Positions 43,559 to 51,274 of a stretch of DNA of 64,000 nt are shown here, piece by piece; the stretch's first letter is position 1, and every line of letters starts with the position of its first letter. The notes under the pieces are model-generated. The model did no database searches and was not told the origin of the DNA. It saw only the letters and a program-made list of their open reading frames with translations. The stretch covers positions 25,386 to 89,385 of the forward strand of contig JBBSBL010000004.1 of NCBI GenBank assembly GCA_038251325.1, written 5' to 3'. Position numbers and translations under genes: made by a program. This DNA comes from JBBSBL01 sp038251325 (GTDB taxonomy: Bacteria > Actinomycetota > Thermoleophilia > Solirubrobacterales > Solirubrobacteraceae).

Positions 43559-44244
43559 CAGCGGTAGAGCGCGGCGACGGCGTCGGGGTCGAGCTCGGCG
43601 GGAGGCGCGCAGAAGGCCGGGCGGCCGCCGCGCAGCCCGAGCGCGAGATCGGCCTCGGCGAGCCCGCCGGCGGGGTCGTGGCTCGTCACCACCCGCGTGC
43701 GGCCCGACCCACGACCGACGAGGGGCTCCAGCAGGGCGGCCGCGCCCGGGTCGAGGTTGGCGCGCGGCTCGTCGAGCAGCAGGACCTCCGGCTCGTGGAG
43801 CGTGGCCCGGGCGACGGCGAGCCGCTGGACCATGCCGCGGGAGAGCAGGCGGACGGGCTCGTCCGCGCGCCGGGCCATCCCGACCGCGTCGAGCGCCGCC
43901 TCGACCCGGTCGCGACCCACGCCGAACAGGCGGGCCTGGTAGCGCAGGTTCTCGCGGCCGCTGAGATCGCGGTAGAGCAGCGGGTCGTGGCCGAGCAGCC
44001 CGACCCGGCCGCGCACGGCGTGGCCCTCGCGCGGCAGCTCGGCGTCGAGGACCCGGCACGTGCCGGCGTGGGGGCGCAGCAGCGTGGCGAGGATCCGGAG
44101 CAGGGTCGACTTCCCCGCCCCGTTGGGTCCGAGCACGACGAGGGTGGCGCCCGCCCCGAGCGCCAGCGTCACGTCCCGCAGGGCCACCCGCTCGCCGTAG
44201 CGGCGGCCGACCCCACGGAGCTCAATGGCCGGCGTCGCGGCCAC
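43558..44244 (-). CDS. ccmA: Heme exporter ATP-binding protein CcmA
   Basis: 228 residues. Walker A GPNGAGKSTLLR, Q-loop VGLLGHDPLLYRDLSGREN (very typical of CcmA), signature LLSRGMVQRLAVARA, Walker B VLLLDEPRANLDP and switch His TSHDPAGG. GTG start overlapping the mog-like gene by 23 bp. Confidence 0.95.
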   Translation of the reverse strand: MAATPAIELRGVGRRYGERVALRDVTLALGAGATLVVLGPNGAGKSTLLRILATLLRPHAGTCRVLDAELPREGHAVRGRVGLLGHDPLLYRDLSGRENLRYQARLFGVGRDRVEAALDAVGMARRADEPVRLLSRGMVQRLAVARATLHEPEVLLLDEPRANLDPGAAALLEPLVGRGSGRTRVVTSHDPAGGLAEADLALGLRGGRPAFCAPPAELDPDAVAALYR

Positions 44245-44719
44245 CCTCGCGCCCCAGGGTGGCGGCGGCGTGGCTGAGCGTCGGGGCGAGCAGCGGGAAC
44301 AGCTGGTCGACGGCCTTCGGGTTCCCGGGCAGGTTCACGATCAGGGTCCGCCCGGCGATCCCCGAGACGCCGCGGGTGAGGATCCCGAGCGGCGTGTGGC
44401 GTAGCGACTCGGCGCGCATCGCCTCGGCGAATCCGGGGGCGTCGCGGTCGATCACGTCGCGCGTCGCCTCGGGCGTCACGTCATCCGGGGTGAGCCCGGT
44501 GCCGCCGGTGGTGAAGACGAGCGGCGTGCCCTCCTCGGCGTGGCGCCGCAGCGTCGCGGCGATCGCCGCGCGGTCGTCGGCCACGACCTCGGTCGCGACG
44601 ATCTCGGCGCCGGCGTCCGCGGCGGCGCGCGCGAGCGCCGGCCCCGATACGTCCTCGGCCTCTCCGCGGGCGACCGAGGTCGAGACGGTGACGATCGCGG
44701 CGCGCACCGGCGCGCTCAC
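44222..44719 (-). CDS. Molybdopterin adenylyltransferase family protein (MogA/MoaB)
   Basis: 165 residues. The MoCF-binding motif TTGGTGLTPDDVTPEA with its Gly-rich loop is intact, along with LPGNPKAV. MogA activates molybdopterin with ATP before metal insertion; whether this is MogA or the related MoaB cannot be settled by eye. The GTG at 44719 overlaps the moaC stop by 4 bp and is preferred to a start at 44740. Confidence 0.93.
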   Translation of the reverse strand: MSAPVRAAIVTVSTSVARGEAEDVSGPALARAAADAGAEIVATEVVADDRAAIAATLRRHAEEGTPLVFTTGGTGLTPDDVTPEATRDVIDRDAPGFAEAMRAESLRHTPLGILTRGVSGIAGRTLIVNLPGNPKAVDQLFPLLAPTLSHAAATLGREGGRDAGH

Positions 44720-45201
44720 GCCGGGCCTTCCCGCCGCCACGTCCCCGACCGTCCACCCGACTTCTCGAGCAGCACGACCTCGGCGAGCGCCACGCCCCGC
44801 TCGATCCCCTTGACCATGTCGTAGACGGTGAGCGCAGCGATGGCCGCCGCGGTCATCGCCTCCATCTCCACCCCGGTGCGTCCGAGCGTCCTCGCCTCGG
44901 CGGTGAGCGTGACGGTGCCCGCCGCGGCGTCGAGCTCCGAGGCGACGTCGACGTGGTCGAGCGGGAGCGGATGGCAGAGCGGGATGAGCTCGCCCGTCCG
45001 CTTCGCCGCCTGGATGCCGGCGAGGCGGGCCGTGGCGAGAACGGCGCCCTTCGGCGCGTCGCCGTCGCGCACCGCCGCGGCCGTCTCCGGGCTCATCCGC
45101 ACGACGGCCCGCGCCACCGCGCGCCGCAGCGTCTCCGGCTTCGCGGAGACGTCGACCATGCGCGCGCGCCCCTCGGCGTCGACGTGGGTGAGGTCGGTCA
45201 C
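44716..45201 (-). CDS. moaC: Cyclic pyranopterin monophosphate synthase
   Basis: 161 residues. MoaC acts with MoaA to turn GTP into cyclic pyranopterin monophosphate. MVDVSAKPETLRRAVARA, LIPLCHPLPLDHVDV (active-site Cys-His) and TGVEMEAMTAAAIAALTVYD with KGIERG are all present. GTG start overlapping the precorrin-2 dehydrogenase stop by 4 bp. moaA is not in the window. Confidence 0.97.
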   Translation of the reverse strand: MTDLTHVDAEGRARMVDVSAKPETLRRAVARAVVRMSPETAAAVRDGDAPKGAVLATARLAGIQAAKRTGELIPLCHPLPLDHVDVASELDAAAGTVTLTAEARTLGRTGVEMEAMTAAAIAALTVYDMVKGIERGVALAEVVLLEKSGGRSGTWRREGPA

Positions 45202-45938
45202 GCCGGCGCGTGCGTCCGCTGAGCGGCGGCGATGAGGTCGGCGACGGCGCGCTCGTCGCCGGCGCGGAGCAGGTCGATCGGGTCGGGCTCGCCGTTGACG
45301 ATCGACTCGAAGAACGCCTTGCGGTCCTGGTAGGTCGGGAGCGTGGACTTCGCCCACCCCCGCGCGTCGTTGAGCATGATCGCCAGCCGCGCGTAGTCCT
45401 CGCCGAACAGCTCGGAGATCTCGCGCTTCATGCGCTTGGCCAGCGCCGGTGAGGCGCCCGCCGTGGAGATCGCGATCGCCAGCGGGCCGGTGCGGAAGAT
45501 CGCGGGAAGGATGAAGTTGCACAGCGGCGGCACGTCGACGACGTTGGCGAGCATCGCGCGCCGCTCAGCGTCCTTGTAGACCCCGATGTTCACCTCGGAG
45601 TCGTTCGTCGCGGCGATGACCATAAAGCGGCGCTCGAGGTCGCCGGGGCCGCCGTAGGGCCGCCGCTCCCAGGCCAGCGAGCCCTCGGCCTCGAGGCGCT
45701 CGATCTCCGCCTCGGCCTGCGGCGCGACGACGACGACGTCCGCGTCGCACGCCAGCAGGCCCTCGACCTTCTCCAGGCCGACCTCGCCGGCCCCGACGAC
45801 GAGGCACGAGCGCCCCGTCAGCTTCAGGCACGCGATGTAGAACGGCGTGGCCAGCATGTCGCGCACGCAGGACTGATCGCAGATCCCGCGCCGCAGCTGG
45901 CAGACGCACTCCTTGCCTCGATAGGCCTGCGCTGGCAT
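45198..45938 (-). CDS. Precorrin-2 dehydrogenase / sirohydrochlorin ferrochelatase-like with Cys-rich N-terminus
   Basis: 246 residues. The core (from ~28) has the NAD-binding CLVVGAGEVGLEKVEGLL, IAATNDSEVN and the GASPALAKRMKREI region of CysG/Met8/SirC enzymes that oxidise precorrin-2 in siroheme synthesis. Before it lies a 27-residue extension with four cysteines (ECVCQLRRGICDQSC). The ATG at 45938 has AGGA seven bases upstream; an internal ATG at 45857 has no ribosome-binding site, so the extension is probably real. First gene of the twelve-gene operon. Confidence 0.9.
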   Translation of the reverse strand: MPAQAYRGKECVCQLRRGICDQSCVRDMLATPFYIACLKLTGRSCLVVGAGEVGLEKVEGLLACDADVVVVAPQAEAEIERLEAEGSLAWERRPYGGPGDLERRFMVIAATNDSEVNIGVYKDAERRAMLANVVDVPPLCNFILPAIFRTGPLAIAISTAGASPALAKRMKREISELFGEDYARLAIMLNDARGWAKSTLPTYQDRKAFFESIVNGEPDPIDLLRAGDERAVADLIAAAQRTHAPA

Positions 45939-45999
45939 GGTCGTCCTAGCCTAGACGCTCGTATCCACGGGGACGGGCCAGGATCCCGCCCTTGAAGAC
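45939..45999. promoter_or_regulatory. Divergent intergenic region: tetrapyrrole operon / DUF2236 gene
   Basis: 61 bp separating the starts of the twelve-gene minus-strand operon and the plus-strand MpaB-like gene. Both promoters must be here. I could not identify -10 boxes or a heme-responsive site with confidence. Confidence 0.4.
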
Positions 46000-46899
46000 A
46001 TGGCCACCGCGACCACCTCCTCACGACCCCTCCCCTTCCTCGCCGCGGCGCCCGGCGAGGGCCACTTCGAGGACGACGCGCTCATCCGCCGGGTCAACCG
46101 CGAGCTCATCGTCGCCTTCTCCGGCGCCCGCGCGCTCATGCTCCAGGCCGCCCACCCGGTGATGTTCGAGGGCTTCTACGACCGCACGACGGGGATGGCC
46201 GACCCGCACGGTCGCCTCGCGCGCACCGCGACGATCATGAACACGATCTACTTCGGCCGCCGCCAGGACGCCGACGTCATGACCGCCCGCGTGCGTCGGG
46301 TCCACGCCCGCATCCGCGGCGAGCTGCCCGAGCCCGCCGGCCGCTTCCCGGCCGGCACGCCCTACGCGGCCGACGACCCGAAGTACCTGCTCTGGACGCT
46401 CGCCGCGCTCGTCGACTCCGCCGACCGGATCTACCGCCTCTACGTCGGCGACCTCGACCGCGACGAGCGCGACGCGCTGTGGCGCGACTACCGCGTCGTC
46501 GGGCGCTTCTTCGGCTTGCGCGAGAAGGAGATGCCGGCGGACATCGAGGCGTTCGACGCCTACATGGCCGAGATGCTCGACGGCGACGAGCTGCACGTCA
46601 CCCCCCGCGCCCGCGAGCTGTCGAAGGCCGTCGTCCTGCATCCGCCCGCGCCGCTGCACATGCGCTGGTTGGTGGAGGGCGTGAACTTCGTCATCGTCGG
46701 CTCGCTCCCGGCGCACATCCGCCGCCAGTACGGGCTCTCGTGGGACCCGGTGCGGGAGGTCGCGCGGGTCGGAGGCGCGGCCTACGTCAAGCGGGTGCTG
46801 CTGCCCCTGCTCCCGGGCGTCGTGCGCAACACGCCGGTGGCCGGCGGGCGCCTGCTGCCCGGTCCGCCGCGGGCCGAGGCCGGGCGCACCGCCGCATAG
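46000..46899 (+). CDS. Oxygenase MpaB family protein (DUF2236)
   Basis: 299 residues, no signal peptide. LMLQAAHPVMFEGFYDRT with its Ala-Ala-His-Pro motif, TATIMNTIYFG and the LHMRWLVEGVNFVIVG region identify the DUF2236 family. Relatives include fungal MpaB and the heme b-containing latex-clearing oxygenase Lcp. Substrate unknown. It is transcribed away from the heme operon, which fits a heme-dependent enzyme. Confidence 0.9.
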   Translation: MATATTSSRPLPFLAAAPGEGHFEDDALIRRVNRELIVAFSGARALMLQAAHPVMFEGFYDRTTGMADPHGRLARTATIMNTIYFGRRQDADVMTARVRRVHARIRGELPEPAGRFPAGTPYAADDPKYLLWTLAALVDSADRIYRLYVGDLDRDERDALWRDYRVVGRFFGLREKEMPADIEAFDAYMAEMLDGDELHVTPRARELSKAVVLHPPAPLHMRWLVEGVNFVIVGSLPAHIRRQYGLSWDPVREVARVGGAAYVKRVLLPLLPGVVRNTPVAGGRLLPGPPRAEAGRTAA

Positions 46900-46901
46900 C
46901 C

Positions 46902-46919
46902 GGCCCCGACGGCGGGGTC
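46902..46919. terminator. Hairpin between convergent DUF2236 and PilT-like genes
   Basis: GGCCCCG-acgg-CGGGGTC, a seven-bp stem with one G-T pair, in the 18-bp space between two stop codons and reaching into the PilT stop. It could serve both directions. No T-run. Confidence 0.4.
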
Positions 46920-48021
46920 AGCCCCGCACGTAGGTCGGCTCGCCCAGGCGCTGGGGCCCCGACCCGTTGAGCATGAGGCGGAAGTCGTGCGGGCTGGACG
47001 CGAACTCCGCCGCGCGGTCCGCGGCGATGACCCCCCGACGCACGAGCTCGAGCAGCGACTGGTCGAAGGTCCGCATGCCGTAGTAGTCGCCGTCGGCGAT
47101 CGCGGTGGAGACCTCCGCCCCCGGCGCGCCCTGGCCGATCAGGTCGGCGACCCGGGTCGTGTTCACGAGCACCTCGGCGGCGAGCGCGCGCCCGCCGTCC
47201 TCGGCGGGCACGAGGCGCTGGCTCGCGATGCCGACGAGTGTCGAGGCGAGCGTCCGGCGCGCCAGGTCGGCGGCCTGGTCACTGAACAGCGCGAGGAAGC
47301 GCTGGACGGTGTCGGGGGCGTCGCTCGTATGCATCGTGCAGAGCACGAGGTGGCCGGTTTCGGCCGCGCGCAACGCGGTGTCGGCGGTGTCGCCGTCGCG
47401 GACCTCCCCGATGAGGATGACGTCGGGGTCCTGGCGCAGGGTGGCCCGCAGCGCGTCGCGGTAGGTCGGCGCGTCGATGCCGATCTCCCGCTGGGAGATC
47501 ATCGCGCGGTCGTCGGTGTGGAGGTACTCGACCGGATCCTCGATCGTCACCACGTGGCAGTCGCGGGTGCGGTTGACGCGGTCCACGAGGGCGGCGCAGG
47601 TGGTCGACTTGCCCATGCCCGAGGGCCCGGTGACCACGACGAGGCCACGCGGGGCATCGGCCCAGGAGAGGACGACGTCGGGGATCCCGAGGCCGCTGCC
47701 GTCGGGCGCGCCGGGGACGACGCGGAACACGAACGAGTGGTGGCCCCGCAGCACGAACGCCGCGACGCGGAAGCGCCCGTCGGCGGTCGCGTAGGAGAGG
47801 TCGGCGGCGCCGTGGGCGTCGAGATCCTCGGCCTTGCCGTCGGTGGTGAGGACGGCCTGGGAGACGGCCACCGCGTCCTCGGAGGTGAGCGGGGGGAGGG
47901 AGCCGAGCGCGGTCAGCTCGCCGTCGACACGGGCGCGCGGGCGGACGCCCACCTTGAGGTGGAGGTCCGACGCGCCGGCGTCGACGGCGGCGCGGAGCGC
48001 CTCGTCGAGCACGAAGGGCAT
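46918..48021 (-). CDS. PilT/PilU-type secretion ATPase
   Basis: 367 residues. N-terminal PAS-like region with ASDLHLKVGVRPRARVDGEL, then the RecA-like core with Walker A GPSGMGKSTTCAAL, Asp box TIEDPVEYLH, Walker B LIGEVRD and His box LCTMHTSDAPDTVQRFL. PilT powers type IV pilus retraction. No other pilus gene is in the window. The start at 48021 is supported by the family alignment; there are in-frame codons upstream. Confidence 0.93.
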   Translation of the reverse strand: MPFVLDEALRAAVDAGASDLHLKVGVRPRARVDGELTALGSLPPLTSEDAVAVSQAVLTTDGKAEDLDAHGAADLSYATADGRFRVAAFVLRGHHSFVFRVVPGAPDGSGLGIPDVVLSWADAPRGLVVVTGPSGMGKSTTCAALVDRVNRTRDCHVVTIEDPVEYLHTDDRAMISQREIGIDAPTYRDALRATLRQDPDVILIGEVRDGDTADTALRAAETGHLVLCTMHTSDAPDTVQRFLALFSDQAADLARRTLASTLVGIASQRLVPAEDGGRALAAEVLVNTTRVADLIGQGAPGAEVSTAIADGDYYGMRTFDQSLLELVRRGVIAADRAAEFASSPHDFRLMLNGSGPQRLGEPTYVRG

Positions 48022-48113
48022 GCCCGCCTCATCGTCCGGGGCGGCGCCGGGCTTGAGCGTCGCCTCCTGAGGTGCGACCGGCGTCCGGGCTCCCGTTCTC
48101 GCGCGATCCGCTC

Positions 48114-49709
48114 TCAGCGCTCGCGCAGCAGCCGGCCGGCCACCCGCGCGAGCGGGCGCGCGCCGGAGCGCAGCGCGCCGAGGCGCTGGGACTCTCGCCC
48201 GTAGAGCGCCGCGCCCGCCTGCTTCATCGCGCGGCCGAGGTCCGCGTCGTAGGGGTGCCACCAGACGTTCCGTAGCCGCGACGGCTCCCAGACGCGGAGC
48301 TTCACGTTCACGCACTCGTACAGCCCGAACTTCGAGTGGGTCCTTCCGAGCCCCGAGTCCTTCACCCCGCCCCACGAGCACTGACAGGCGCCGTGGGAGT
48401 ACATGTGGTCGTTGATCCACGTCATCCCGGCCTGCAGGCGCGCCGCCACCCGCTCGCCGCGCTCGCGGTCGCGCGTCCACACGCTGGCGCCGAGCCCGAA
48501 GCGCGAGTCGTTGGCCCGGGCGACCGCCTCCTCCTCGTCCTCGACCACGACGATCGGCACGACCGGACCGAAGATCTCCTCTTCCATGATCCGCATCTCG
48601 CGGGTCACGCCGGTGAGCACCGTGGGTGCGTACCAGGCCCCGCGCAGCCCCGCGGGCGGGTCGACCGGGCCGCCGCAAAGGAGCTCTGCTCCGCCCGCCA
48701 CCGCGTCGTCGACGAGCGCGCCCACCCGGTCGCGCTCCTCTGCCGAGATCATCGGGCCGATCTCGGTGGTCCAGCCCAGCGGGTCGCCGAGGCGCAGCGC
48801 GCGGGCGCCGTCCGCGACGCCGGCGACGAAGCGCTCCGCGACCTCGCGGACGACGTAGACCCGTTCGACGCCGGCGCATGTCTGCCCCGCGTTGGCGAAA
48901 CCGGCCCACAGCGCCCCGGCGATCGCGTGTTCGAGCGGCGCGTCATCCAGCACGACCATCGGGTCCTTGCCGCCGAGCTCGAGCACCGACCCGGCCAGCC
49001 GCCGCGCGCACGCCTCGCCGACCGAGCGCCCGGCCTCGACCGAGCCGGTGAAGAAGACCTTGGCCACGTTCGGCGCCTCGGCGAGGGCGGCGCCGGTGCC
49101 GGGCCCGTGGACGACGCGGACCAGGCCCTCCGGCACCCCCGCACGCTCGAGCAGCGCGACGATCCGCTCGCCGAGCAGCGGGGTGAGGGAGGACGGCTTG
49201 AGCACCACGCCGTTGCCGGCGAGCAGCGCGAGCGCGACCTCGCCGAGCGGGATCGACCAGGGGTAGTTCCACGGTGCGATGACGGCGATCACGCCGAGCG
49301 GCTCGTAGACGAACGCGGAGCGCTTGGTCTTGAAGAAGACCTGCGGTGTCGCGATCGGCTCCTCGGCGAGGATCGACGGGCCGCGGTCGGCCACCCAGCG
49401 CAGCGTGTCGATCGTCGGCAGGACCTCCATGAGGTAGGCCTCGTTGCGCGGCTTGCCCTGCTCGCGCGCGATCAGGTCGCGCAGGTCGTCGGTCTCGTCG
49501 ATCACCGCCTGGGCCGCGCGCCGCAGGTAGCGGGCGCGATGCTCGGGCTCCAGTGCGGCCCAGAACGGCTGGGCCGCGGCGACGGCGTCGACGACCGCGG
49601 CGACCCGGTCCGGCGGCGTGACGGCGACGGCGCCGAGCCGCTCGCCGGTGGCGGGGCTGAAGGACTCCAGGCGGTCGGCGGTGGCGGGGCTCTCGGTGGC
49701 GGAACTCAC
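48114..49709 (-). CDS. NAD(P)-dependent aldehyde dehydrogenase
   Basis: 531 residues. IAPWNYPWSIPLGEVALAL, the cofactor motif FTGSVEAGRSVGEA, the catalytic Glu in LELGGKDPMVV and the catalytic Cys in NAGQTCAGVERVYV mark a complete enzyme; GVKDSGLGRTHSKFGLYE is near the C-terminus. The last ~45 residues are a basic extension. GTG start at 49709. Substrate unknown; similar to succinate-semialdehyde and fatty-aldehyde types. Confidence 0.94.
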   Translation of the reverse strand: MSSATESPATADRLESFSPATGERLGAVAVTPPDRVAAVVDAVAAAQPFWAALEPEHRARYLRRAAQAVIDETDDLRDLIAREQGKPRNEAYLMEVLPTIDTLRWVADRGPSILAEEPIATPQVFFKTKRSAFVYEPLGVIAVIAPWNYPWSIPLGEVALALLAGNGVVLKPSSLTPLLGERIVALLERAGVPEGLVRVVHGPGTGAALAEAPNVAKVFFTGSVEAGRSVGEACARRLAGSVLELGGKDPMVVLDDAPLEHAIAGALWAGFANAGQTCAGVERVYVVREVAERFVAGVADGARALRLGDPLGWTTEIGPMISAEERDRVGALVDDAVAGGAELLCGGPVDPPAGLRGAWYAPTVLTGVTREMRIMEEEIFGPVVPIVVVEDEEEAVARANDSRFGLGASVWTRDRERGERVAARLQAGMTWINDHMYSHGACQCSWGGVKDSGLGRTHSKFGLYECVNVKLRVWEPSRLRNVWWHPYDADLGRAMKQAGAALYGRESQRLGALRSGARPLARVAGRLLRER

Positions 49710-49745
49710 GAGAGGGCAGTATGACCGCGGCGGGGTCGCCGGCCG

Positions 49746-49898
49746 GTGGTTGGCGCGACCCGTTACAAGGAGATCGCGCAGCGCCTCGGGATCTCGGCCA
49801 AGACGGTGGAGGCCCACGTCTCCGCGGTGCTGCGCAAGCTCCAGCTCTCCAGCCGCCACGAGATCACGCGCTGGGCCACCGAGCGGCGGCTGGCGTAG
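49746..49898 (+). pseudogene. LuxR-type HTH fragment, 5' part missing
   Basis: A 50-codon frame starting at best at GTG 49746 reads RYKEIAQRLGISAKTVEAHV then SAVLRKLQLSSRHEITRW and ends in TAG. This is the second half of a LuxR/GerE helix-turn-helix including the recognition helix. The LTPRE-type first helix and any sensor domain are absent; a stop lies in frame at 49722. It is the 3' end of a lost regulator, wedged between the aldehyde dehydrogenase start and the rarA stop. Confidence 0.75.
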
Positions 49899-49900
49899 GG

Positions 49901-51229
49901 CTACTCAGGCTCGAGCCCGCGCGCCCGGCGGACCTCGGCCAGGCGCTCGGCCATCGCCGCCTCGGCGTCGTCCGGAAGGTAGAAGCGCTCGCCCGCGAGC
50001 TCCTCGGGCATCACGTCCTGGGGCGAGAGATGCCCGGCGTGGTCGTGCGGGTAGTCGTAGCCCTCGCCCCGGCCGAGCTTTGCCGCCCCGGGGTAGGCGG
50101 CCGAGCGCAGCGCCGCGGGCGGCAACGCCGCGCCCTGCTCGCGGACGTGGCGGCGCGCGGCGCCGATCGCGCGGTACGCGGCGTTGGACTTCGGCGCGAG
50201 TGCGAGATAGAGCGCGGCCTGGGCGAGCGCGAACTGGCACTCCGGGAGGCCGACGTGCTCGACGGCCTGGGCGGCGGCGACGGCGATCTCCAGCGCGCGC
50301 GGGTCGGCGTTGCCGACGTCTTCGGAGGCGAGGATGACCATGCGCCGGGCGATGAACCGCGGGTTCTCGCCGCCCTCGAGCATCACGGCCAGGTAGTAGA
50401 GGCTCGCGTCGGGGTCGCTCGCCCGCGTGGCCTTGATCCAGGCCGAAACGTAGTCGTAGTGCTGGTCGCGATCGCGGTCGTAGCGCATGACCGCGCGCCG
50501 CTGCATCGCGTCCTCGGCGTGCGCGAGCGTCACCTCGGCGTCCGGGCCGGCCGTCTCGACCGCGAGCTCGAGCGCCGCGAGCGCGTTGCGCGCGTCGCCG
50601 GCGGCGCGCTCGGCGAGGAAGTCCAGTGCGTCGTCGGCTACGCCCGCGGCGGGGAGCGCGCCGCTCTCCAGCGCGCGTCGCAGGAGCGCCGCAACCTCGT
50701 CGGGCGCCAGCGCGTGGAGCTCGTAGATCCGCGCACGCGAGAGCAGAGCGGAGTTGACCTCGAAGAACGGGTTCTCGGTCGTCGCGCCGATGAGCGTCAC
50801 GAGCCCCTCCTCGACGGCGGGCAGCAGCGCGTCCTGCTGCGCGCGGTTGAAGCGGTGGATCTCGTCGAGGAAGAAGATCGTCGCCTCGCCCGTCGTCTGG
50901 CGGCGGTGGCGGGCGCGTTCGATGACCGCGCGCACCTCGGCGCGGCCGGCGGCCACCGCGCTCTCCTCCTCGAACGCCGCGCTCGCCGAGGCGGCGACGA
51001 TCCGGGCGAGCGTCGTCTTGCCCGTGCCGGGCGGACCGAAGAGGATCATCGAGTGCGGCCGGCCCTCCTCGATCGCGGTGCGCAGCGCCGAGCCCGGCGC
51101 GAGGAGGTGCGCCTGCCCGACGAAGCCCGCGAGGCTCGCAGGCCGCAGGCGCGCGGCGAGTGGCGCGCCGGCGTTGGCCGCGGCGGGGCCGGCGGCCGCC
51201 CCGTCGCCTGGGCCGAAGAGCGACTCCAT
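49901..51229 (-). CDS. rarA: Replication-associated recombination protein A (RarA/MgsA)
   Basis: 442 residues. AAA+ ATPase acting at stalled replication forks and with single-strand binding protein. ARLRPASLAGFVGQAHLL, Walker A FGPPGTGKTTLAR, Walker B IFFLDEIHRFNRAQQDALL, sensor ATTENPFFEVNSALLSRAR and the C-terminal tetramerisation domain (AVMLEGGENPRFIARRM) are present. Normal length. Confidence 0.96.
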   Translation of the reverse strand: MESLFGPGDGAAAGPAAANAGAPLAARLRPASLAGFVGQAHLLAPGSALRTAIEEGRPHSMILFGPPGTGKTTLARIVAASASAAFEEESAVAAGRAEVRAVIERARHRRQTTGEATIFFLDEIHRFNRAQQDALLPAVEEGLVTLIGATTENPFFEVNSALLSRARIYELHALAPDEVAALLRRALESGALPAAGVADDALDFLAERAAGDARNALAALELAVETAGPDAEVTLAHAEDAMQRRAVMRYDRDRDQHYDYVSAWIKATRASDPDASLYYLAVMLEGGENPRFIARRMVILASEDVGNADPRALEIAVAAAQAVEHVGLPECQFALAQAALYLALAPKSNAAYRAIGAARRHVREQGAALPPAALRSAAYPGAAKLGRGEGYDYPHDHAGHLSPQDVMPEELAGERFYLPDDAEAAMAERLAEVRRARGLEPE

Positions 51230-51274
51230 GGGGCGAGTATGGCGCGGGGCGGCCCGACGACGACCGCCACGCCC

